Shown here: in pieces, positions 1 to 6,810 of the stretch
Position numbering within the stretch: the first letter of the stretch is position 1
How the letters are laid out: each line of letters begins with the position of its first letter
Translations under genes and position numbers: made by a program
DNA from: an uncultured Eubacteriales bacterium
GTDB taxonomy: Bacteria > Bacillota > Clostridia > Oscillospirales > Acutalibacteraceae
Direction: 5' to 3'
Length of the DNA stretch: 13,413 nt
NCBI GenBank assembly: GCA_900317795.1
Contig: ONIF01000020.1
Span: forward strand, 1 to 13,413
Notes under the pieces: generated by a model
Seen by the model: the letters and a program-made list of their open reading frames with translations, nothing else
What the model was told of the DNA's origin: nothing
Databases searched by the model: none

Positions 1-21
1 CTCATTGCTAATTGCACATTG
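1..21 (+). repeat. Heptamer repeat block (edge of window)
   Basis: Tandem 7-bp units of the form NNATTGC (TCATTGC, TAATTGC, ACATTG). The block is followed by GAAAAGG, exactly as the related block at 103-138 is, so the two share a boundary. It may continue to the left of the window. Confidence 0.6.
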
Positions 22-46
22 AAAAGGCTTGCTTTCGGAGGAAGAA

Positions 47-55
47 TGTTATAAT
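47..55 (+). promoter_or_regulatory. Extended -10 promoter candidate for the 154-1887 gene
   Basis: TGTTATAAT is a perfect extended -10 (TG, one base, TATAAT at 50-55). No good -35 lies at the usual distance. It would give a leader of about 90 bases that contains the second heptamer block. A perfect TTGACA at 98-103 has no -10 behind it. Confidence 0.4.
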
Positions 56-102
56 ATAGTTTCGATAGAATAGCAGTTAGGAATGATTGGGATTGAGTTG
101 AC

Positions 103-138
103 ATAATTGCACATTGCACATTGCTAATTGCTCATTGA
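103..138 (+). repeat. Heptamer repeat block before the first gene
   Basis: Five units in 7-bp register: ATAATTGC, ACATTGC, ACATTGC, TAATTGC, TCATTG, followed by GAAAAGG. It lies between an orphan TTGACA (98-103) and the ribosome site (141-149) of the downstream gene, so it is probably transcribed in its leader. Confidence 0.65.
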
Positions 139-153
139 AAAGGGGGTGAGAGA

Positions 154-1887
154 GTGGCTGAAAGAAATGTAGATGTTGATGAAAACGGGAATGTTTCCAA
201 TAAATTCAAGCTTGCAATGGCATTTAATATATGGAGGGTGCTTGATAAAGACGCATATAAGAAACAGTTTGACTATATAGACGAGAATAAATGGGTATTG
301 TTTACGCTTGTCATGATGAGTTACAGAAAGCTGATATATTCAAGAAAGAAATCTGCACAATCCGTTGTAAGCGAAATTGCATGGGCAACGGGATATATCA
401 TACCCGAAACCATGAATTTCCGATTTTGCGGATATGATTTAAGTGCAGTAAGACACCCTTTGAAAGATAAGTATGCGATAACGGCAAATATACTTAAAAA
501 TTCGATAGATATAGATACGGCTTATGATGACGGTGAAGAAGGCTCTGTTTTGTATGAATTGAAGAAACTGCCGTTGTCATGCTGGCTGAACTTAAAAGAC
601 ACGATAAAAAAGTATAACAAGACCTGGGAAGAAGATATAAGGACAAATTTATATAAATGGATGGGGCTGGGATATGAGTATGTACTTGATTTTTACAGCT
701 TTATGAATATATGTGCATATCATCAGATAGCAACCGAGCCTTTAAAAGATGTCTGGGAACGTTACATGAAGTCGGCTGTTCAAAATCCGCTGATATATAT
801 TGCAAAGGACTTTCCCGAATACAGAACTTTCTGGACTGCATGGTATGATGAATTATACAGGTATTCCTATGAGATGTTTGACCTTGCGGAAATCTCTTTT
901 AATTGGGATAGTGCAAAAATGCAGGAAAGAAAAAATATTCTCGTGCAGACGGGGCTTTGGGCAGACTTTTCAAACAGTCGGGGAAGTACGTCTGTCAATA
1001 AGAATGATATAGTGATAGATGCAAGAAATTTTGCGGAAAAGTGGCTTGAAAAGCCTCTTGAACCGTCGGGCAGGGAGTTGGAATTTCACGGATTTTTCAC
1101 GAGCAAAAACAGAGGAAAAACTGTCGAAAACAACGGTTCGTCACCTGCACGGCAGGCAAATAATATATCCATTGACGAAATAAGGGATATTATAGATATT
1201 ACACGCACGGAAAGTCCCGAAGAAGAACTCATGGACACCGACAGGGAAATAAGACAGGAAAATCTTGCTCTGCCCGAACAGAAAAAAAGTTCTTTCATGG
1301 ATACGCTGAAAAACTGGTTTGCATGGAAGCCGAAAGAGGAAGAACCTCAACAGCAGGAAGAACCGCCCGAAATCAGACGTAAAAATAAATATTTGGAAGT
1401 GCTGAACGAGAGTGCGGACAACCCTGTTTTCAGAAGTGAAATAGAGGTCACAAAGGAGCATATCGAACAGATACAGACACGTCTGCAAAAATTGAATGAT
1501 ATATTGACAAGCCATTTTAAGCCGCATGAAATGACATATAAGAGATTTAAAAATATCATAGAAGATGCGGCAACGAGATTTTATGCAAACGTCAAAACTA
1601 TGGTCAAGAGGATAAATATATTTGACACAAAGGACTATTTCAGAATATCTGACGGAAATGTGAATATGTCGGTATCCGCAAAGCAGGAAAGACTTAAAAT
1701 ATATACCGAGCATATCAACTATGTGAAAAAGATAGTGGAAGCGAATGAAAATATTATCAGTAAGTTGGATATGCTTTTGTTGGAGTTGACAAAACTCGAT
1801 GATTTCAGTGAAGAAGCATTGAATAACAATGCGGCAATCAATGAATTGAATGATTTGATAGACCAGACAAAATTTTATAAGCAGTAA
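154..1887 (+). CDS. Unrecognised 577-residue soluble protein
   Basis: I do not recognise this protein. The start is GTG at 154, set by the ribosome site AGGGGGTGA (141-149) four bases upstream. Residues 1-270 are rich in Trp, Tyr and Phe and look like a compact alpha-helical domain. Residues about 310-410 form a charged, low-complexity linker with a Pro/Glu/Gln-rich stretch (PKEEEPQQQEEPPE, 392-405). Residues about 425-575 look like long amphipathic helices, possibly coiled coil. There is no signal peptide, clear membrane segment or Cys-based metal motif, so it is probably cytoplasmic. It is monocistronic here: its stop codon overlaps the A-run of a hairpin at 1886-1918, and the next gene is convergent. 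It uses many ATA and AGA/AGG codons, unlike dnaK, which fits low expression or recent acquisition. That it is a real gene is well supported by the start context and the long uninterrupted frame; its function is unknown. Confidence 0.85.
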   Translation: MAERNVDVDENGNVSNKFKLAMAFNIWRVLDKDAYKKQFDYIDENKWVLFTLVMMSYRKLIYSRKKSAQSVVSEIAWATGYIIPETMNFRFCGYDLSAVRHPLKDKYAITANILKNSIDIDTAYDDGEEGSVLYELKKLPLSCWLNLKDTIKKYNKTWEEDIRTNLYKWMGLGYEYVLDFYSFMNICAYHQIATEPLKDVWERYMKSAVQNPLIYIAKDFPEYRTFWTAWYDELYRYSYEMFDLAEISFNWDSAKMQERKNILVQTGLWADFSNSRGSTSVNKNDIVIDARNFAEKWLEKPLEPSGRELEFHGFFTSKNRGKTVENNGSSPARQANNISIDEIRDIIDITRTESPEEELMDTDREIRQENLALPEQKKSSFMDTLKNWFAWKPKEEEPQQQEEPPEIRRKNKYLEVLNESADNPVFRSEIEVTKEHIEQIQTRLQKLNDILTSHFKPHEMTYKRFKNIIEDAATRFYANVKTMVKRINIFDTKDYFRISDGNVNMSVSAKQERLKIYTEHINYVKKIVEANENIISKLDMLLLELTKLDDFSEEALNNNAAINELNDLIDQTKFYKQ

Positions 1888-1918
1888 AAAACGGGGAGTG
1901 AAAAATTTCACTCTCCGT
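1886..1918 (-). terminator. Intrinsic terminator for pfkA, shared with the convergent gene
   Basis: A 13-bp stem (ACGGGGAGTGAAA at 1891-1903 with TTTCACTCTCCGT at 1906-1918, one G-T pair). On the minus strand it is followed by six T (complement of 1886-1891), a good terminator for pfkA. On the plus strand the tail is only moderately T-rich, so it may also stop the 154-1887 transcript less efficiently. Confidence 0.8.
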
Positions 1919-1944
1919 AAATTTATATCTGACAATTTTCTTTT

Positions 1945-1966
1945 TCATTATGCATTATGAATTATA
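1945..1966 (-). repeat. Heptamer repeat block after pfkA
   Basis: Three units in reverse orientation (TCATTAT, GCATTAT, GAATTAT), directly after a T-run on the plus strand. It lies between the pfkA stop codon and the pfkA terminator, so it is part of the 3' untranslated region. Confidence 0.6.
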
Positions 1967-1967
1967 T

Positions 1968-3050
1968 TTATTCGTCGCCAAAGCTTATGCCGATACTTTT
2001 TGCAGATTTGATAACGGGGCTGTCAACAGGAACTTCTTTGAGTTTGCCTGCAACCTCTTTCAGAGGTACGGGAACAATTTCACCGTTTACCATGCCCGTC
2101 ATATAGCCGTATTTTTCTTCAATAATGAACTGTGCGGCAGCTGCACCGAAACGTGTTGTAATAAATCTGTCGTAAGCGTCGGGACTTCCGCCTCTCTGGA
2201 AATGTCCGGGAACGGTTACACGTGTTTCCTGACCGGTAGCCTCTTCTATTTCATGTGCGATTTTGTAGGAGATTGATGGGTACATCAAGTTGGCAATCGC
2301 TTCTTTTCTTTTTTTCTTGGGGAGTTTTGCCACCTCTTCTTCAATAGCACCCTCCGCAACCGCAAGAATAGAAAAAGTTTTTCCTGCTTTTGTACGGTTC
2401 TTTATGCAGTTGATGACGTTTTTGATTTTATAGGGAATTTCGGGGATAAGAATGACATCTGCACCGCCTGCAATACCTGCATAGAGAGTAAGCCAGCCTG
2501 CTTTATGTCCCATGCATTCCACGATGAATACACGTCCGTGAGAAGTAGCGGTAGTGTGTATGCAGTCTATGACGTTGGTAGCGATGTCAACGGCACTCTG
2601 AAAGCCAAAAGTTACATCTGTACCCCAAATATCGTTGTCGATAGTTTTCGGCATACTGACAACATTCAAGCCTTCTTCGGAAAGCATATTGGCACTTTTG
2701 TGAGTACCGTTTCCGCCAAGTACAACAAGGCAGTCCAATTTCATGGCATTGTAATGTTTTTTCATTTCGGCAACTTTGTCAATGCTTGTTTCGTCGTCAA
2801 TGACACGCATAAGTTTGAAAGGCTGTCTTGATGTGCCGAGAATCGTTCCGCCTATGGTGAGAATGCCCGAAAAATCCTCGGGTTTCATCAAGCGATATTC
2901 TCCCTCGATAAGACCTCTGTAACCGTCAACAATGCCGTAGATTTCCACATTGTTTCCGTAATGCTCATACAAGCCCTTTGCAAGACCTCTTATGGCAGAG
3001 TTCAAGCCCTGACAGTCACCACCGCTTGTAAGTATTCCAACTCTTTTCAA
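1968..3050 (-). CDS. pfkA: 6-phosphofructokinase, mixed-class (group III), probably ATP-dependent
   Basis: Phosphorylates fructose 6-phosphate to fructose 1,6-bisphosphate, the committed step of glycolysis, in the cytoplasm. Visible motifs: the N-terminal nucleotide loop LTSGGDCQGLN (7-17), GTSR (72-75), GGNGT (112-116), PKTIDND (134-140) with catalytic Asp138, MGHKAGW (180-186) and GHFQRGGSP (282-290). At 360 residues it is longer than the classical 320-residue bacterial enzyme. The Gly of GGNGT is the ATP-type residue, while Lys135 of PKTIDND is the residue found in pyrophosphate enzymes. This combination marks the mixed class, where several characterised members use ATP. Asn114 stands where classical enzymes have the Mg-binding Asp103. 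The start is TTG at 3050: AAAGGAG lies ten bases upstream, and no in-frame ATG or GTG exists between. Its own promoter candidate is at 3091-3119 and its terminator at 1886-1918. Phosphate-donor choice is inference. Confidence 0.95.
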   Translation of the reverse strand: MKRVGILTSGGDCQGLNSAIRGLAKGLYEHYGNNVEIYGIVDGYRGLIEGEYRLMKPEDFSGILTIGGTILGTSRQPFKLMRVIDDETSIDKVAEMKKHYNAMKLDCLVVLGGNGTHKSANMLSEEGLNVVSMPKTIDNDIWGTDVTFGFQSAVDIATNVIDCIHTTATSHGRVFIVECMGHKAGWLTLYAGIAGGADVILIPEIPYKIKNVINCIKNRTKAGKTFSILAVAEGAIEEEVAKLPKKKRKEAIANLMYPSISYKIAHEIEEATGQETRVTVPGHFQRGGSPDAYDRFITTRFGAAAAQFIIEEKYGYMTGMVNGEIVPVPLKEVAGKLKEVPVDSPVIKSAKSIGISFGDE

Positions 3051-3085
3051 TTTTAATGCACTCCTTTGCTCGGTAATATATCTAA

Positions 3086-3142
3086 TGACAATTTTACAAT
3101 ATTTTAAATAAATTTACAATAGAATATTGAAAAAAATTGTCA
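3086..3142. repeat. AT-rich imperfect inverted repeat between ppk and pfkA
   Basis: TGACAATTTT plus AATATT on the left (3086-3104) mirrors AATATT plus AAAATTGTCA on the right (3123-3142), with mismatches between the two half-stems. It includes the ppk stop codon and overlaps the pfkA promoter candidate. It could be a weak terminator or processing hairpin for ppk, an operator for pfkA, or chance in AT-rich DNA. Confidence 0.4.
3091..3119 (-). promoter_or_regulatory. Promoter candidate for pfkA
   Basis: TTGTAA (3114-3119), a 17-base spacer and TAAAAT (3091-3096) on the minus strand, 4/6 and 5/6 to consensus. It predicts a start near 3084 and a leader of about 34 bases containing AAAGGAG. The AT-rich context lowers confidence. 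Confidence 0.4.
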
Positions 3143-5344
3143 TAAATTTTCATCGTAGTTTTTATTAAAGTTCTCGCTTGTAAGGGGAATGAACTGTCTT
3201 TCCTCGTTGATGGTGGTGATTTTTTCGGAGAGGGCTTTTTTAGCCATGTCGGAAAATTCACGTTGAGAGTTATGCACTTTTTTTCCACGCCTGTCAAGCA
3301 GTTCATAAGTTGTATCGGATTTTTGTATTCTCGTATTGAGGACATCTTTTTTAAGGGTGTCAATGATTTTGAAAGAACGTTCTATCAGGTCGGGGGATTC
3401 TATGGGGAAAACAAGTTCTACACGTTTATCAAGATTTCTCTGCATCCAGTCGGCAGAACCCATATATATTTCGGGCTGACCGCCGTTTTCAAAAATAAAG
3501 ATACGGCTGTGTTCGAGGAGCTGTCCGACAATGCTGTGAACGGTGATATTTTCGCTGATACCCTTTATATCGGGGACTAAACAGCATATTCCACGAACGA
3601 TGAGAGTGATTTTAACGCCTGCCTGAGAGGCTTTATAAAGCAGACTGATAATATCGGGGTCAACGAGAGAATTTATTTTTGCGGTAATGCCCGAGGGCAA
3701 GCCTTTTTGTGCATTCTCTGTTTCACGCTTTATCATATCTTCAAAGAAAGAACGCAAGCCTGTGGGGGCAACTTTCATTTTGTTATAGACGGGGGGAGTG
3801 GAATAGCCTGTAATGACGTTGAAAAGGGAGGAGGCATCTTCACCGAATTTTTCGTTACAGGTAAACATTCCTATATCGGTATAGAAACGTGCAGTAATGT
3901 CGTTGTAGTTGCCCGTACCCATGTGGAGATAACGTCTGATACCGTCTTGTTCACGTCTGACGACAAGAAGAATTTTACAGTGAGTTTTCAAGCCTGCCAG
4001 ACCGTATATGACATGACAGCCCGCTTTTTCGAGTTTCTTTGCCCAGCCTATGTTGTTTTCTTCGTCAAAGCGTGCTTTCAGTTCGACTAAAACGGTGACT
4101 TGTTTGCCGTTTTCAGCGGCTTTTATGAGGGCGGCAACTATCGGGGAGTTTCCGCTGACACGGTAAAGCGTTTGTTTGATGGCAAGTACGTCTTTATCAT
4201 TTGCCGCCTGATTAACGAACTTAATGACGGATTCAAAGCTTTCATAAGGGTGATGAACCATTCTGTCTTTTTCACGGATAGCCGCAAACATATCATCATA
4301 GCCGAAGAAATCCGCAGGCGGATTGACGGGAGTGATAGGCTTGAATTTAAATTCATCGGGAATGCTTTTGATATTTGCGAATTTATTAAGGAAAGTAAGG
4401 TCAAGAGGTCCCGATACCTCGTGCATTATCTCGTAGTCGATTTTGAGCATATCTGTCAGAAATTTTTTCAGAGCCTCATCACATTTTGAAGTTATTTCTA
4501 TTCTGACAGGGTCGCCACGCTGACGTTTTTTAAGGGACTGTTCTATTTCAACAAGGAGGTCATCTGCATCTTCGTCAATGTCAAGGTCGGAATCCCTTGT
4601 GATTCTGAAAGGACAGCAGGCTTGAATTTCATAGAGTTCAAAGAGGTCTGAAAGTCTGTTGATAATAATATCTTCAAGCATGACGAAAGCCCTGCCGTTT
4701 TCGGAGGGAACTTCAATAAATCTGTCGAGAATGGAGGGAACCTGCACGACTGCAAAAATATCTTCACCGTTGTTGTTCACAAGTCTGACAGCGATATTAA
4801 GACTTCTGTTTGCAAGCAGGGGAAAAGGTCTTGAAGTATCGACAGCGAGGGGAGTGAGAACAGGGAAAAGGAATTTGTCAAAATATTCGTCAACGGTTTG
4901 TTTTTGTATTTTATTGAGTTCTTTTATTTTAAGGAAACGGAGTTTGCATTTTTTAAGTGCGGGAATAATAGAGCGTTGGAAACAGGAATACTGTTTTTTT
5001 ACGAAGCGTTGGATTTTTGCGGTAAGTTCGGGGAAAAGCTGAGCGGAGGTCATGCCCGAAGCGTCTTTGTCATCAGCCTTTGAGTGCATTTTGTCCATGA
5101 CACCCGCAACCCTCACCATGAAAAATTCATCTAAGTTGGATTCCGTGATAGAGAGAAATTTCACTCTCTCCATAATGGGATTTTCTTTTTCAAAAGCTTC
5201 CTCAAGCACACGGCTGTTAAAGTCCAGCCAACTGAGTTCTCTGTTGAGATAGGGGCAGTCTGACCGTGAGGAAAGCGAGGGGGCAGACTTGGATTTTTTA
5301 GAAGTTTTTTTGATTTTTTGGTCATCTTTTTTCTTTTCACTCAA
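3140..5344 (-). CDS. ppk1: Polyphosphate kinase 1
   Basis: Reversibly transfers the gamma phosphate of ATP onto inorganic polyphosphate; family members make phosphate and energy stores and are often membrane-associated. The N-domain opens with YLNRELSWLDFNSRVLEEA (32-50) and LDEFFMVRVAG (71-81). The two catalytic PLD-like domains carry the phosphohistidine site THCK with His455, the following HMGTGNYND (474-482), and the second conserved His612 in LLEHSRIFIFENGG (609-622), then SADWMQRNLD (630-639). At 734 residues it is longer than the E. coli enzyme (688). The extra length includes a Lys/Ser-rich N-terminal tail of about 30 residues and a C-terminal tail after about 690. The TTG start at 5344 is set by AAAGGTGA (5351-5358) six bases upstream. 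A strong promoter precedes it at 5386-5414. pfkA follows 89 bases downstream on the same strand, so read-through is possible. Identity is secure. Confidence 0.97.
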   Translation of the reverse strand: MSEKKKDDQKIKKTSKKSKSAPSLSSRSDCPYLNRELSWLDFNSRVLEEAFEKENPIMERVKFLSITESNLDEFFMVRVAGVMDKMHSKADDKDASGMTSAQLFPELTAKIQRFVKKQYSCFQRSIIPALKKCKLRFLKIKELNKIQKQTVDEYFDKFLFPVLTPLAVDTSRPFPLLANRSLNIAVRLVNNNGEDIFAVVQVPSILDRFIEVPSENGRAFVMLEDIIINRLSDLFELYEIQACCPFRITRDSDLDIDEDADDLLVEIEQSLKKRQRGDPVRIEITSKCDEALKKFLTDMLKIDYEIMHEVSGPLDLTFLNKFANIKSIPDEFKFKPITPVNPPADFFGYDDMFAAIREKDRMVHHPYESFESVIKFVNQAANDKDVLAIKQTLYRVSGNSPIVAALIKAAENGKQVTVLVELKARFDEENNIGWAKKLEKAGCHVIYGLAGLKTHCKILLVVRREQDGIRRYLHMGTGNYNDITARFYTDIGMFTCNEKFGEDASSLFNVITGYSTPPVYNKMKVAPTGLRSFFEDMIKRETENAQKGLPSGITAKINSLVDPDIISLLYKASQAGVKITLIVRGICCLVPDIKGISENITVHSIVGQLLEHSRIFIFENGGQPEIYMGSADWMQRNLDKRVELVFPIESPDLIERSFKIIDTLKKDVLNTRIQKSDTTYELLDRRGKKVHNSQREFSDMAKKALSEKITTINEERQFIPLTSENFNKNYDENL

Positions 5345-5385
5345 AGTATATCACCTTTCTTTTAATTTCTGTTTTGTTGTAAATA

Positions 5386-5414
5386 ATTATAACAAAGATT
5401 TTTGCAATTATCAA
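5386..5414 (-). promoter_or_regulatory. Sigma-A-type promoter for ppk1
   Basis: TTGATA (5409-5414), a 17-base spacer and a perfect TATAAT (5386-5391) preceded by TGT, so it also has an extended -10. Predicted start near 5379, leader about 35 bases. It is one of the best promoters in the window and argues that ppk1 is transcribed independently of the heat-shock genes. Confidence 0.8.
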
Positions 5415-5447
5415 GATTTTATGTAGAAATTGTTTAAAAAATGCAGT

Positions 5448-5482
5448 AAAAAGGGGATAAAGCATAAAGACTGCCTTATCCC
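5448..5482 (-). terminator. Intrinsic terminator after dnaJ
   Basis: GGGATAAGGC (complement of 5473-5482) pairs with GCTTTATCCC (complement of 5454-5463): a 10-bp stem with one G-T pair and a 9-base loop, followed by C and five T on the minus strand. It begins seven bases past the dnaJ stop codon and closes the heat-shock cluster. Confidence 0.85.
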
Positions 5483-5489
5483 GTTGAAT

Positions 5490-6635
5490 TCAGTTAAAGA
5501 GTTTTTTGACTTTTTCGAAGAAACTTGTACTTTTCTGATAGTTTGCGGACTGACAGAGGGCATCGAAATTCTGCAAAGCCTCTTTCTGCTTGTTGTTGAG
5601 GTTGCGTGGAACTTCAATAGTGACCTTGACATATTGGTCACCTCTGCCTTTGGAATTAAGGTGCTGAATGCCCTTGCCTTTGAGTTTGAAAACGTCACCG
5701 GGCTGAGTACCTGCATGGACATTGTAGCTGACTTTGCCGTCAAGAGTGGGAACGATAACTTCATGACCGAGAGCCGCCTGAGTGAAAGTAAGAGGAATTT
5801 CGCACCAAACGTCATCGCCCTTACGTTCAAATATATCGTGTCTTTTAACGTTGATATAAACATGAAGGTCACCGGAAGGTCCGCCATTGTATCCGCTGTT
5901 GCCGTGACCGCTGATATTAAGTATTTGTTCGTGGGCGATACCTGCCGGAACGGTGACAGTAACAGTTTTGGTAGTTTTGGTTCTGCCTGCACCCGAGCAT
6001 TTCTTGCAGGGATTTTCGATAATTTTTCCCTTGCCACGACATTTTTCGCAGGTCTGAGTAGTCTGAACGACACCGAAAGGAGTACGTTTATTGACAGTAG
6101 TCTGACCTTTTCCGTTGCAGGCAGGGCAGGTTTTAAGGTCTGTACCTTTTTCTGCTCCCGTGCCGTTGCACTCTTTACAGGTATCGATAATATCATATTG
6201 TATTTCTTTTTTGCAGCCCTTTGCCGCTTCCTCGAATGTGATTGTAACAGAAGTTTCGACATCAGAACCTTTTCGGGGAGCATTTCTGTTTCTTGCGGAG
6301 CTTCCGCCGAAACCTCCGAAGAAACTGTTGAAAATATCATTCAAGTCAATGTCCTGTGCAAAAGGATTTCCGCCGCCGTAGGCTGTCGAGCCTGCTCCAT
6401 AGTTCGGGTCAACTCCCGCAAAGCCAAATCTGTCATATCTTGCACGTTTTTCTTTATCGGAGAGGACTTCATAAGCCTCATTTACTTCTTTAAATTTAGC
6501 CTCTGCCTCTTTATCATTAGGGTGCAGGTCGGGGTGATACATTTTAGCCTGTTTTCTGAAAGCCTTTTTCAATTCGTCATCAGAAACACCCTTTTCCACT
6601 CCGAGCACTTCATAATAATCCCTTTTATCTGCCAT
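5490..6635 (-). CDS. dnaJ: Chaperone DnaJ (Hsp40)
   Basis: Co-chaperone that delivers unfolded protein to DnaK and stimulates its ATPase. The J domain occupies about 5-70 with the HPD motif at 34-36. A Gly/Phe-rich linker runs about 71-118. Four zinc-centre repeats follow: CKECNGTG (153-160), CPACNGKG (170-177), CEKCRGKG (196-203) and CKKCSGAG (210-217). The substrate-binding C-terminal beta domains run to about 345 (GDLHVYINV, GDVFKLKGKGI, GRGDQYVKV). At 381 residues it is full length for a type I DnaJ. I start it at ATG 6635, not at the in-frame ATG at 6680: GGGGGA (6643-6648) is well placed, MADKRDYYEVLG is the family start, and the extra 15 codons come from a heptamer repeat. It lies 175 bases behind dnaK, beyond an intrinsic terminator, so it may be expressed partly by read-through or by its own weak promoter. 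Confidence 0.97.
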   Translation of the reverse strand: MADKRDYYEVLGVEKGVSDDELKKAFRKQAKMYHPDLHPNDKEAEAKFKEVNEAYEVLSDKEKRARYDRFGFAGVDPNYGAGSTAYGGGNPFAQDIDLNDIFNSFFGGFGGSSARNRNAPRKGSDVETSVTITFEEAAKGCKKEIQYDIIDTCKECNGTGAEKGTDLKTCPACNGKGQTTVNKRTPFGVVQTTQTCEKCRGKGKIIENPCKKCSGAGRTKTTKTVTVTVPAGIAHEQILNISGHGNSGYNGGPSGDLHVYINVKRHDIFERKGDDVWCEIPLTFTQAALGHEVIVPTLDGKVSYNVHAGTQPGDVFKLKGKGIQHLNSKGRGDQYVKVTIEVPRNLNNKQKEALQNFDALCQSANYQKSTSFFEKVKKLFN

Positions 6636-6658
6636 ATCAATTCCCCCAAAATTCTGTG

Positions 6659-6693
6659 TAATGCATAATTCATAATGCATAATTCATAATTGC
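6659..6693 (+). repeat. Heptamer repeat block in the dnaJ leader
   Basis: Units TAATGC, ATAATTC, ATAATGC, ATAATTC, ATAATTGC in exact 7-bp register. Read on the minus strand it contains an ATG in frame with dnaJ, which creates a false 15-codon N-terminal extension. Confidence 0.7.
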
Positions 6694-6712
6694 GGTTTTA
6701 TTCAATTACATG

Positions 6713-6741
6713 ATAATACATTGTTCAAGAATTTGCAAGAA
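6713..6741 (-). promoter_or_regulatory. Weak promoter candidate for dnaJ
   Basis: TATTAT (6713-6718) at 17 bases from a poor -35, TTCTTG (6736-6741), downstream of the dnaK terminator. The -10 is 5/6 but the -35 is weak. No CIRCE element is present here. Offered only because something must transcribe dnaJ past the terminator. Confidence 0.25.
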
Positions 6742-6749
6742 TAAATTTG

Positions 6750-6786
6750 AAAAAAGGGAAAACCCGATAAATTTACAGGCTTTCCC
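6750..6786 (-). terminator. Intrinsic terminator between dnaK and dnaJ
   Basis: GGGAAAGCC (complement of 6778-6786) pairs with GGTTTTCCC (complement of 6756-6764), 9 bp with one G-T pair and a 13-base loop, followed by six T on the minus strand. It lies 25 bases after the dnaK stop codon. A complete terminator inside a canonical chaperone operon should lower dnaJ relative to dnaK. Confidence 0.8.
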
Positions 6787-6810
6787 GTTTTATCAATAAA
6801 GAATTTCTAA

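Noticed and set aside
1141..1935. A 264-codon minus-strand frame opposite the first gene
   Set aside because: It runs through the terminator hairpin, has no ribosome site, and its Phe/Leu/Ile-rich content is what the complement of Lys/Glu-rich coding DNA gives.
5430..6668. A 412-codon plus-strand frame opposite dnaJ, and a 309-codon minus-strand frame at 5411-6340
   Set aside because: Both overlap dnaJ fully. The products are low in recognisable motifs, lack ribosome sites and mirror the codon bias of dnaJ.
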